Assembly: GCF_019492185.1 (NCBI RefSeq)
Contig: NZ_JAICCF010000001.1
Location: 2,046,001 to 2,110,000, forward strand
Length of the DNA: 64,000 nt
Source of the DNA: Chitinophaga rhizophila
GTDB lineage: Bacteria > Bacteroidota > Bacteroidia > Chitinophagales > Chitinophagaceae
Direction of reading: 5' to 3'
The first letter of the stretch is position 1, and each line of letters starts with the position of its first letter. Positions 47,435 to 55,421 of this stretch are shown here, piece by piece. The position numbers were made by a program, and so were the translations under genes. Below the pieces are notes generated by a model. The model had not been told where the DNA came from, ran no database searches, and was given only the letters and a program-made list of their open reading frames with translations.

Positions 47435-48214
47435 TTACCAGACCATCTTTTCCTTCGCCAGAAAGGCCTTTATACCTCTCTGACAGTCAGTGTGTTCTCT
47501 TGTATCTGCGTTCAGCTGAGCAGCCATTTCCAACGCGTTTTCTATCGGCTGATCGAATACAGAGGTAATCAGCCTTTTGGTTATTTTCAGTGAGTTGGCA
47601 GATGCTCCTTTGCAGAGGTCTTCCGCTACCTTAGTTACATGCGCTGCTATACGATCGGCCGGCACCACTTCATTCAGCAAGCCATATGCTTCTGCCTGTG
47701 CAGCAGTAATTAACCTGCCTGTCAATAACAGGTCCCGGGCCCTTCCCTCTCCTATCTTCCTCACCAGAAAAACAGAAACCAGCGCCGGAATAAACCCTAT
47801 TCTCACCTCTGTATACCCCAGCTTCGCTTCTGGTACAGCATAGCTAAGATCGCAGAGCGTAACAAGTCCGCAGCCGCCGGCAATGGCATGCCCTTCTACC
47901 TGGGCAATCACTATTTTGTCATGATAATAAATCTGCTGCATGAGTTGCATCAGCTCTTTGGAATCTGCAAGATTCTCTTCTCTGGTATTCAGCTGAAGTT
48001 GCTGAAGATATTCAAGGTCTGCTCCGGCGCAAAAGGCTTCGCCGGCGCCTTTGAGAATGATGACTTTTACCTCCGGATCTGAATCGGCTTCCTGGAAAGC
48101 CTTACGTAATTCTGCAACGATAGCGCCATTTAGCGCATTGCGTTTTTCCGGACGGTTCAGCGTGATCGTGGCAACACGCTCGGTTACATTGTACAGGATA
48201 TGTTCGAAAACCAT
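47435..48214 (-). CDS. Enoyl-CoA hydratase/isomerase family protein
   Basis: 259 residues, crotonase fold. Oxyanion-hole segments are GEAFCAGADLEYL and HAIAGGCGLVTLCDL; a catalytic Glu sits in GYTEVRIGFIPALV. The TEVRIGFIPA form is like methylglutaconyl-CoA hydratase (leucine breakdown), but generic enoyl-CoA hydration is equally possible. Stands alone; a 17-bp inverted repeat lies just upstream of its start codon. Confidence 0.88.
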   Translation of the reverse strand: MVFEHILYNVTERVATITLNRPEKRNALNGAIVAELRKAFQEADSDPEVKVIILKGAGEAFCAGADLEYLQQLQLNTREENLADSKELMQLMQQIYYHDKIVIAQVEGHAIAGGCGLVTLCDLSYAVPEAKLGYTEVRIGFIPALVSVFLVRKIGEGRARDLLLTGRLITAAQAEAYGLLNEVVPADRIAAHVTKVAEDLCKGASANSLKITKRLITSVFDQPIENALEMAAQLNADTREHTDCQRGIKAFLAKEKMVW

Positions 48215-48230
48215 TGTTATCGGATTAGCG

Positions 48231-48286
48231 ATTTCAGATCGCGGAATGAATATACCAAGAACTTGTTAAATTCCGCGATCTGAAAT
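48231..48286. repeat. 17-bp inverted repeat upstream of the enoyl-CoA hydratase gene
   Basis: atttcagatcgcggaat (48231-48247) is perfectly complementary to 48270-48286, with a 22-nt loop; the outer bases (cggat on both sides) add weaker pairing. There is no T-run, so it is not a standard terminator for the upstream pafA gene. Confidence 0.65.
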
Positions 48287-48310
48287 TAGCTGTTATCCGA
48301 AATGCTGCTA

Positions 48311-50002
48311 TTATCTCGCAACTTCTTCTATTACGTGTCCAACATTACCATTCGGCATCTGTATATGCAGCATGGCAGCAATGGTAGGTGCAATATCAGT
48401 CATGCCCATCGTGCGGTTGCTTTTACCGGCATGTACGCCCCAACCCATCCAGACTAATGGAATATGTGCATCATAAGGATACCATAATCCGTGTGTTGTA
48501 CCGGTCTTACCTCCGTCAATATAATTAGGCTGTAAAGCAAATTGTATATCCCCGCTACGCTTCCTGTTAAAACCATTAGCCATCATCGTACGCATAGGCT
48601 CAGGCAATGTGGTGGTCATCAGTTGCTGTAAAGGGAATGCATTGCTGACAGCAGGGTCTTTCAGTAATGTATTGATAATGAAATCACGTACTTCCACTGC
48701 AGATTTACCTGATCTGGCAATCGCATCGTGATCAAGATACAATTGATAATTGCTGGCACCTGCTATTGCTTTTTCCAGACCGAATTGTTCTTTCACCTGC
48801 TTATTCAGTTCAACTACTGCCTTTCCTTCACTCCAGCTACCACCTGGCATTTTGTTTTCCTGCATAAATCCAGGGACATGTGCCACGCCATGATCTGCAG
48901 TGATGAAAAACAGGTATTGGCCTTTACCTACTGTCGCATCCAGGTATTTAAAGAAAGCAGCCAGGTCTTTGTCGAGACGCAGATAAGTGTCTTCAATCTC
49001 AACAGAGTTAGGGCCAAACTGGTGACCTACGTAATCTGTTGAAGATAAACTGATTGCCAGCATGTCTGTCACACTTCCTTTACCCAGTTGATGCGCCTCC
49101 ATTGCTTTTTTGGCAAATTCGAGGGTCATGGTATTACCAAATGGAGTAGATGCAATCGCTTTAAACGGATTTCCTTTGTCACCACCCAGGTTATGCGGGA
49201 AAGTCGGGTTTACTGCCGGCTTAAACGGACCTTCATAAGGCTTGTTGTCTGCCGTACTTAAAGTATATGTTTCAATAGGATACAATGGCATCCAGGGCTG
49301 ACTAAGGTAACGTGCAGGCCATTTCATGCTATTGAAATCAGTAGCCCAGTCAGGCAGCTGGCTGGTATAGTAACTACTGGTTACCCAGTTGCCAGTGCTG
49401 CCATCATACCAGTAAGCTGCATTGGCGCTATGGCCGGCAGGCAGTATCGCACCACGATCCTTGATAGCCACACCTACCACTTTACTCTGGAAATTAGTGG
49501 CTATCCTGAGCTCATCGCCGATAGTAGTGACCTGCATGTTGCGCGGACTCATTTTACCGGCAGCAGAAGTACTACCTACAGTATTAACAGTTGAATCTTC
49601 TGCACAATACACATCCCTGTTAAGCTCTCTGTTATACCAATCATTACCTACAATACCGTGCACAGCAGGTACAGAACCGGTGTATATACAGGTATGACCA
49701 CAGGCCGTAATGGTTGGCGTATAATTAATTAGCGTATTTTCGCAGGAGAAACCTTCTTTAACTAATCGTTTGAATCCACCATCAACATAACGGTTAGCAT
49801 AACGATATAAATAGTCCCAGCGCATTTGATCGACTACGAGTCCCACCACCAGCTTGGGACGGGTAATATTCTTCTGAACAGCAGGTTTGCTCCATGCAGT
49901 TGCATAACCAGGTTTTGGTGAAGTAGCTTTCTGAGCATTCAGCGATTGTGTAACCAACAGCGTTGCCGTGATGCATACATACGACAAGAATTTACAATTC
50001 AT
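48311..50002 (-). CDS. pafA: Alkaline phosphatase PafA-type
   Basis: 563 residues from the ATG at 50002; signal peptide MNCKFLSYVCITATLLVTQS to NAQ. The alkaline-phosphatase metal and catalytic set is visible: Asp58 (VVDQM), nucleophile Thr99 (TPTITACGHT), Asn120 (VGND), the monoesterase-specific Lys181/Arg183 (IKDRGA), Asp and His in STDYVGHQ, TADHG, and the late His in TTHGLWYP. PafA is a periplasmic Zn phosphatase that, unlike PhoA, is not inhibited by phosphate and not phosphate-regulated. Divergent from the oxoamine synthase, with back-to-back -7 boxes. Confidence 0.9.
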   Translation of the reverse strand: MNCKFLSYVCITATLLVTQSLNAQKATSPKPGYATAWSKPAVQKNITRPKLVVGLVVDQMRWDYLYRYANRYVDGGFKRLVKEGFSCENTLINYTPTITACGHTCIYTGSVPAVHGIVGNDWYNRELNRDVYCAEDSTVNTVGSTSAAGKMSPRNMQVTTIGDELRIATNFQSKVVGVAIKDRGAILPAGHSANAAYWYDGSTGNWVTSSYYTSQLPDWATDFNSMKWPARYLSQPWMPLYPIETYTLSTADNKPYEGPFKPAVNPTFPHNLGGDKGNPFKAIASTPFGNTMTLEFAKKAMEAHQLGKGSVTDMLAISLSSTDYVGHQFGPNSVEIEDTYLRLDKDLAAFFKYLDATVGKGQYLFFITADHGVAHVPGFMQENKMPGGSWSEGKAVVELNKQVKEQFGLEKAIAGASNYQLYLDHDAIARSGKSAVEVRDFIINTLLKDPAVSNAFPLQQLMTTTLPEPMRTMMANGFNRKRSGDIQFALQPNYIDGGKTGTTHGLWYPYDAHIPLVWMGWGVHAGKSNRTMGMTDIAPTIAAMLHIQMPNGNVGHVIEEVAR

Positions 50003-50036
50003 AGTTCTTAAATACATTATTTATTATTCACATTTT

Positions 50037-50081
50037 CAAAGGTAACCCAAGTTTACAAAAACTAATATTTTAATACCTTTG
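50037..50081. promoter_or_regulatory. Divergent -7 boxes for pafA (-) and the oxoamine synthase (+)
   Basis: TACCTTTG occurs on the minus strand at 50044-50037 (toward pafA) and on the plus strand at 50074-50081 (toward the gene at 50123). The -33 region of each overlaps the other promoter; the plus-strand one has TTTA about 18 nt upstream. Confidence 0.6.
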
Positions 50082-50122
50082 TGCGGGTTTTCGAATGATC
50101 ACTCTTAATTATTATTTAACAT

Positions 50123-51364
50123 ATGGATATTTTTGAGAAACTGCTTAAGCACATGGGCCCTATAGGCGAGCACTCTGACAGAGCCCATGGCTACTTCGCG
50201 TTCCCCAAGCTGGAAGGTGAAATTGGCCCCCGTATGAATTTCAGGGGCAAAGAGAAAGTTGTATGGAGCCTGAATAACTACCTGGGTCTGGCTAACCACC
50301 CCGAGGTACGAGCTACTGACGCAAAAGCAGCAGCAGATTACGGTCTGGCCACCCCAATGGGAGCCCGTATGATGAGTGGTAACACGAACTACCACGAAAA
50401 GCTGGAGAAAGAATTATCCGATTTCATGGGCAAAGAAGACACTACCCTGCTGAACTATGGTTATCAGGGTATTATGAGTGCGATCGATGCTATTTGTAAC
50501 CGTCGTGACGTAATTGTGTACGATGCAGAATGCCACGCGAGCATCATCGATGGTCTGCGCCTCCACCAGGGTCACCGCTATGTGTTCAAACATAATGATA
50601 TTGAAGATTGTGAAAAACAGCTGAGACGTGCAGAGGAACTGATCAAAACTACCGGCGGGGGTATCCTTGTGATTACCGAAGGTGTATTTGGTATGGCGGG
50701 TGATCAGGGTAAACTGAAAGAAATCGCAGCACTGAAAGAAAAATATCAATTCCGTTTCATGGTGGACGACGCACATGGATTCGGTACAATGGGTAAAACC
50801 GGTGCAGGTACAGGTGAAGAACAGGGTGTACAAGATAAAATTGACCTGCTGTTCAACACTTTTGCTAAATCTGGTGCTTCTATCGGCGCTTTTATGAGTG
50901 GTGACAAAGCTATCATCAACTACCTGCGCTACAATATGCGCTCCCAGATCTTCGCTAAATCAATTCCTTTACCACTGGTAATCGGACATCTGAAACGCGT
51001 AGAACTGATGCGCAAAAACCCTGAGCTGAAAGCAAAACTCTGGGAAAATGTGAATAAACTGCAGCAAGGCCTGCGTGACCGTGGTTTTAATATCGGAAGA
51101 ACGAACTCTCCTGTAACGCCAATATACCTGCAGGGCGATATTCCTGAAGCTACAGCTATGTGCCTCGACCTGCGTGAGAACTATAATATCTTCTGCTCTA
51201 TCGTGGTATACCCGGTTATTCCAAAAGGACAGATCATCTACCGTCTTATCCCAACCGCTGCACACAACGATGAGGATATCGAACTGACACTGAAAGCATT
51301 CAGCGAGACGAAAGAGAAACTGGACAAGAAAATATACGAGGTTGCTGAAATACCTATGGTATAA
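50123..51364 (+). CDS. Alpha-oxoamine synthase: serine palmitoyltransferase or cysteate acyltransferase type
   Basis: 413 residues, fold-type I PLP enzyme. Start MDIFEKLLKHMGPIGEHSD, then SLNNYLGLANHPEV, the glycine-rich GARMMSGNTNYHE, PLP-ring His in AECHASIIDG, VDDAHGFGTMG, and the PLP lysine Lys249 in NTFAKSGASIGAF. The family condenses an amino acid with acyl-CoA or acyl-ACP. In Bacteroidota members make sphinganine (from serine) or capnine-type sulfonolipid precursors (from cysteate); glycine C-acetyltransferase is also possible. AKSGASIG instead of the common SKSLASIG suggests a distinct branch. Ends in a strong terminator. Confidence 0.82.
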   Translation: MDIFEKLLKHMGPIGEHSDRAHGYFAFPKLEGEIGPRMNFRGKEKVVWSLNNYLGLANHPEVRATDAKAAADYGLATPMGARMMSGNTNYHEKLEKELSDFMGKEDTTLLNYGYQGIMSAIDAICNRRDVIVYDAECHASIIDGLRLHQGHRYVFKHNDIEDCEKQLRRAEELIKTTGGGILVITEGVFGMAGDQGKLKEIAALKEKYQFRFMVDDAHGFGTMGKTGAGTGEEQGVQDKIDLLFNTFAKSGASIGAFMSGDKAIINYLRYNMRSQIFAKSIPLPLVIGHLKRVELMRKNPELKAKLWENVNKLQQGLRDRGFNIGRTNSPVTPIYLQGDIPEATAMCLDLRENYNIFCSIVVYPVIPKGQIIYRLIPTAAHNDEDIELTLKAFSETKEKLDKKIYEVAEIPMV

Positions 51365-51377
51365 TCAAACTCAATAG

Positions 51378-51412
51378 AAAAAGCCCCGGCCGGTTGGTCG
51401 GGGCTTTTTTTT
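51378..51412 (+). terminator. Intrinsic terminator of the oxoamine synthase gene
   Basis: aaaaagccccg pairs with cggggcttttt, followed by a T-run (51405-51412). Confidence 0.88.
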
Positions 51413-52102
51413 ATTTCCCGGAATCTGCACCAGACAAAGCAACCCACTCCTCCCCTTGACCAAAAAAACAGCCTGCACTTGTTGCCCCCCGACGAAATTC
51501 ACTCGGTCATCTGACCGCTACCCTGGAAAATATTTGTAAGATCTGACGGCTGCTAATTGGTCAGATGCCGCTTTAACTTTCAAATGATATCATCACCAAA
51601 AGGTCATGTTAAGGGCACTTCGATATCCCCGGGATATTGAGGTGCCCTTAACATGACCTTTTGGTGATCCGATGGTATGAAACATTAGTCCTGATTAAAT
51701 CAAATAATGAGGACGCTTATTTTAATGTCTTTAATCAATTGACACACACAACTTCCAGGAGGGGTTCATCTACCTGGATCGTAGACTTATTGAACAAGAA
51801 ATAATGGCATATTACTGGGAAAAGTAGGGAAACAAAGGACCAAATAGCACATGTTGTACCGTCTAATTCACGATTTTCTACTCAAAAACTTGAGTAAGCG
51901 GGCCCGGGAATAGATAATTTGATCAATTCGCGGACGTAGCGCTGCTATAGCGAAACCCTTATCTGTATTGAATTTTAGAGTGAAATGAAGTTGAATGGTA
52001 GTTAATATATACCAGTTAGCAATAAATTTTTGAGGCACTGGTTTTATATCGGCATAGTCAGAAGCGAGTGGCACAACATTTGCATAATCTTAGAACGTAT
52101 AT
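51413..52102. other. Gene-free region between the oxoamine synthase and the repeat-structured RNA
   Basis: About 700 bp. Apart from the palindromic element around 51.6 kb I see only a short inverted repeat ggtca-tc-tgacc near 51515. A 68-codon minus-strand frame at 51868-52074 has no recognisable motif, no promoter and no ribosome-binding context; I do not treat it as a gene. Confidence 0.6.
51571..51712. repeat. Dispersed palindromic element, copy 2
   Basis: The core palindrome 51592-51668 has 38-bp arms with two mismatches around a central C, again centred on GATATCCC-C-GGGATAT. The arms fall into 11-bp units (GGTCATGTTAA, GGGCACTTCGA). Left flank CTTTAACTTT and right flank ATTAGTCCTGATTAAATC correspond to those of copy 1. 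The left flank lies at the same distance from the centre (58-59 bp) in both copies; the right flank differs by exactly 11 bp. Confidence 0.75.
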
Positions 52103-52134
52103 AAAAAAGTAAACCCCTCGTTTATACGAGGGGC
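52103..52134 (-). terminator. Intrinsic terminator of the repeat-structured RNA
   Basis: cccctcg (52114-52120) pairs with cgagggg (52127-52133). On the minus strand TTTACTTTTTT follows. It lies at the end of the tandem hairpin array, not next to any protein gene. Confidence 0.85.
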
Positions 52135-52212
52135 TTCACAACAAATCGTTCTTTCTCACTAGGTGTAAATTTCACTTAGCTTTCATTAGGACATGGCAGA
52201 ACAATTGGTCTC

Positions 52213-52506
52213 CATAGAATTGAGAAACCCTAAGGTTTCTGGGATAAATAAACTAGCTTTCATAGGTCTGGAAGCAAATGCCCCCAGGAATACAAATTGT
52301 TCTAATTCAAATTGGTTTTCATAGGCTGGAATCCTTTTAATTCCAGGGATAATTGACTAGTTGGTTTTCATAGGATCGGAATCCTTTTAATTCCGTAGGT
52401 AAAATGATTCTTTACATTTCATAGGTCCGGAAGTGTTAGTTCCGAGGATAAAATTGGCATCGGTTATCATAGGACAGGAATCACCTTCATGATTCCAGGG
52501 ATAAAA
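52213..52506 (-). repeat. Tandem array of about 50-bp hairpin units
   Basis: These are the repeat units inside the candidate RNA. Flanking constants (CATAGG and GGATAA on the plus strand) are better conserved than the arms between them, the reverse of what simple tandem duplication gives. Two units (52320 and 52369) share the loop sequence CCTTTTA and the preceding TTGGTTTT, so they duplicated most recently. Confidence 0.8.
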
Positions 52507-52561
52507 TATTATTGAACTTGGTCCTTTTCATCAGACCCGGTGTATTCGCATTTCTCTTCAT

Positions 52562-52569
52562 CAAAAGTA
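52562..52569 (-). promoter_or_regulatory. -7 box at the 5' end of the candidate RNA
   Basis: On the minus strand TACTTTTG (52569-52562) is an exact TAnnTTTG and is the same variant used at rpsU and efp. No good TTTG is found at -33, so promoter strength is uncertain. Confidence 0.5.
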
Positions 52570-52734
52570 CTCTAAGCAGTGCGATATAAATTCACACGAA
52601 CATGTCATTTTGTTAATGAGTTGTTAAAAGAAATTAACGATACAATAACAATAACACTACCTGAAAACCGTGATCTGTTGCGATTTTCGACGTCATTACA
52701 CATGTATAAGTGTATGACGGACAGGCTTAAAATG

Positions 52735-52784
52735 TTAAGAGGCACAACATAACACCCATGTGGTATATACGTTGTACCTCCTAA
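52735..52784 (-). terminator. Probable purL terminator
   Basis: On the minus-strand RNA, 52784-52771 pairs with 52748-52735 over 14 bp including two wobbles (plus strand: ttaagaggcacaac and gttgtacctcctaa); ATTTT follows a few bases later. If active, it separates purL from the hairpin array. Confidence 0.5.
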
Positions 52785-52806
52785 ATTTTATGGTATGAAT
52801 ATTTTG

Positions 52807-55059
52807 CTACAGATGAGATTCAATTGCAATATCATATGGTTGTTTCCACACTGCAACAGTACCCCAGTCTTCTCCATCGATCACTACATGCTCTCCTTTC
52901 ACAACACCCAGCTTCTCAAATTTAATTGAATGCTCAGTAGCATCTATCACTGTATGTAATACTGCATCAAACTTTTCCTTGTCTTCCGGTCTGATGGTAA
53001 CAATAGCGCGGCTCTGACTTTCCCCGAAAAGGAAGGCATCTTTACGGAAATTAGGGTTCGTATGGATATCAAATCCTAATCCGGAGCTCATCGCGCTTTC
53101 CAGTAATGTAACAAACAATCCACCTTCACTTACATCATGAGCTGATTGTATAATACCCGCTTTGTTCAGCTTAGCGATGGTCTGGTGCAGACGATGCTCT
53201 TCTTCCAGGTGGAAATGCGGCGCAGGGCTATATTCAATACCGATCAGCTTATGCAGGTATTCTGAACTGCTGATATCATTACGGCTGCGTCCAAGCATAT
53301 ATATCAGGTGACCTGATTCCTTGAAGTCAAGGGTAATACGGTCAGCAATATTATCCAGTAGGCCCAGCATGCCGATTGTTGGCGTCGGATATACGGCACC
53401 ATCCGGAGACTGATTATAGAAACTTACGTTACCACCGGTAACAGGCGTATTAAACTTGCGGCAGGCTTCTGCTATTCCTTTGATAGCGTGTACGAACTGA
53501 TAGTACACCTCAGGATCATACGGGTTACCGAAATTGAGGCAATTGGTAATTGCCACAGGTTCACCGCCACTGCATACAATGTTACGCGCAGCTTCAGCAA
53601 CGGCAATTTGTCCGCCGATATGGGGATCCACATATACATAACGGCTGTTACAGTCTGTAGTCAGCACCAGTGCTTTCTTTGAATCTTTTAATGCTACAAC
53701 TGCAGCATCACTGGGTGCGTTTGTACTGGCGTTGGCAGCGCCCACCGTGCTGTCATACTGTGTATATATCCAGCGTTTGGAGGCGATATTAGGTAGTTTA
53801 ACCAGTCTTTCAGCTGCGAACTGCGGGTCGAGCGTGTCTGGTATTTTATGAATATCGAAAGCTTTTACTTTCTCAAAGTATTCAGGTTCAGTGTAGGCGC
53901 GATGGTACTGAGGAGCGCCTCCGCCCAGCACGAGGCTATCTGCAGGGATATCTGCTTCCAGCTGACTGTGTAGATAAAACTTCAACTGTTTATCAGTGGT
54001 GACTTCACCTATCTGTACACAGTGAAGGTCCCATTTATCAAATATCTTCAGGATATCTTCTTCCTTACCTTTCTGAACCACGATCAGCATTCTTTCCTGG
54101 CTTTCGCTGAGCAGTATTTCCCAGGCTTTCATATTTTCCTGGCGGGTAGGAACTTTATCAAGGTGAATGATCATACCATGTCCACCTTTGGCACTCATTT
54201 CTGCGGTAGAGCAGGTAATACCGGCGGCACCCATATCCTGCATGCCAATGAGAGCGCCGGTAGGGATAATCTCAAGGCATGCTTCCAGCAGTTTCTTTTC
54301 CTGGAAAGGGTCGCCTACCTGTACTGCGGGCAGATCTTCCACACTGTCTTCGGTAATATTGGCGCTTGCGAACGCTGCGCCGCCGATACCATCTTTACCT
54401 GTTGCCGAACCGACGATGAACACAGGATTACCGGCACCATGCGAGGTAGCGGATACTGTCTGGCCTACTTTCACCAGGCCGACACTCATTGCATTAACGA
54501 GTGGGTTGGTGTTATAGCAATTCTCGAAGTATGCTTCACCGGCAACGGTGGGTACACCGAAGGAATTACCATAGTGGCCTATACCTTTTACAACCCCTCG
54601 TACCAGGTGTTGCGTTTTCTTATCATTAATATTACCAAAGCGCAAAGAGTTCAGTGCAGCAATAGGGCGTGCGCCCATAGTGAAGATATCCCGATGAATA
54701 CCGCCTACACCAGTGGCAGCGCCCTGGAAGGGTTCTATTGCCGACGGGTGATTATGTGATTCGATCTTAAATACGCATGCATAGCCGTCTCCTATATCCA
54801 CAAGACCGGCATTTTCTTCACCGGCTTTCACCAACAGGCGGTCTCCTTCATGGGGCAATGATTTCAGCCACACGATCGAGTTTTTGTAACTACAATGCTC
54901 ACTCCACATTGCAGAATACATACTCAGTTCTGTGAAGTTGGGGATGCGGCCCAATATACCTATTATGCGTTCAAATTCATCTGCTGTAAGGCCAAGTTGT
55001 TCTGCTGTTTCGACAGTTGTTTGGGAGAATTTATTGGTGGTTTCTACGTTAGTTTGCAT
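52807..55059 (-). CDS. purL: Phosphoribosylformylglycinamidine synthase, small (PurL) form
   Basis: 750 residues, the length of the PurL that works with separate PurQ and PurS rather than the 1300-residue fusion. Motifs: [12 protein letters not shown] near 47, [51 protein letters not shown], and [18 protein letters not shown] near the end. It makes FGAM from FGAR, glutamine-derived ammonia and ATP in purine synthesis. Stands alone here; no other pur gene is adjacent. Confidence 0.97.
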   Translation of the reverse strand: MQTNVETTNKFSQTTVETAEQLGLTADEFERIIGILGRIPNFTELSMYSAMWSEHCSYKNSIVWLKSLPHEGDRLLVKAGEENAGLVDIGDGYACVFKIESHNHPSAIEPFQGAATGVGGIHRDIFTMGARPIAALNSLRFGNINDKKTQHLVRGVVKGIGHYGNSFGVPTVAGEAYFENCYNTNPLVNAMSVGLVKVGQTVSATSHGAGNPVFIVGSATGKDGIGGAAFASANITEDSVEDLPAVQVGDPFQEKKLLEACLEIIPTGALIGMQDMGAAGITCSTAEMSAKGGHGMIIHLDKVPTRQENMKAWEILLSESQERMLIVVQKGKEEDILKIFDKWDLHCVQIGEVTTDKQLKFYLHSQLEADIPADSLVLGGGAPQYHRAYTEPEYFEKVKAFDIHKIPDTLDPQFAAERLVKLPNIASKRWIYTQYDSTVGAANASTNAPSDAAVVALKDSKKALVLTTDCNSRYVYVDPHIGGQIAVAEAARNIVCSGGEPVAITNCLNFGNPYDPEVYYQFVHAIKGIAEACRKFNTPVTGGNVSFYNQSPDGAVYPTPTIGMLGLLDNIADRITLDFKESGHLIYMLGRSRNDISSSEYLHKLIGIEYSPAPHFHLEEEHRLHQTIAKLNKAGIIQSAHDVSEGGLFVTLLESAMSSGLGFDIHTNPNFRKDAFLFGESQSRAIVTIRPEDKEKFDAVLHTVIDATEHSIKFEKLGVVKGEHVVIDGEDWGTVAVWKQPYDIAIESHL

Positions 55060-55084
55060 GGAACTAGATGTATAAGTGAGAGAT

Positions 55085-55421
55085 AAAACAAATAAAAAAA
55101 ACGTATAGTTTTTTTTAAGACATCAGACAAAGTTCTTGCCAATTCACAGGCCTTATAAATATAAGATATTCAATACTCTTAGCGATATCATTTTCTGGCA
55201 GGTGAGGGATATATCGATAGTACAATGCAAACAGGCCTCAGATATATCAAATTATGTTTTTTTTAATATATCAGTTTAAAAGGTAGTGGGTATTCATTTT
55301 TTATTTAAAAATCAAAAATATTAACGTTTTCCAACTCTAAATGTAATTTTTTAGTTAAAATCAACTTAATTCTTGCTTATGTTAGCGCAACACTGTTCTT
55401 TTGTGTAAAATTATTTACAGC
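55085..55421. promoter_or_regulatory. Divergent purL-glnN spacer
   Basis: AT-rich, with no open frame. For glnN, TTG at about 55372 is followed after 20 nt by TTCTTTTG, a near-match to the -7 consensus, about 25 bp before the start codon. No consensus promoter for purL is seen. Confidence 0.4.

Larger units (their letters stand above)
52103..52558 (-). ncRNA. Candidate noncoding RNA made of six or more tandem hairpin units
   Basis: Six related units on the minus strand have cores at 52468-52506, 52420-52453, 52369-52404, 52320-52352, 52261-52292 and 52213-52247 (spacing 48-59 bp); a degenerate seventh may lie near 52184. Each reads TTATCC - hairpin - CCTATGAAA. The hairpin arms differ between units yet stay complementary: GGAATCA/TGATTCC, CGGAA/TTCCG, CGGAAT/ATTCCG, CTGGAAT/ATTCCAG, TGGGGGC/GCTTCCA, AGAAACC/GGTTTCT. 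A TACTTTTG box at the 5' end and a terminator at the 3' end bound about 450 nt. No open frame runs through it. I do not recognise an RNA family. Confidence 0.65.

Noticed and set aside
51868..52074. 68-codon minus-strand frame
   Set aside because: No motif, promoter or conserved context; best treated as chance in a gene-free region.
52213..52506. CRISPR array
   Set aside because: Repeats are not identical, the variable parts are self-complementary hairpin arms rather than spacers, unit spacing varies from 48 to 59 bp, and no cas gene is near.
52213..52506. Integron cassette (attC) array
   Set aside because: There are no cassette genes between units, no integron integrase nearby, and the units lack attC R-box pairs.
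54022..54759. Plus-strand open frame inside purL
   Set aside because: Antisense to conserved PurL motifs; no promoter and no recognisable domain.
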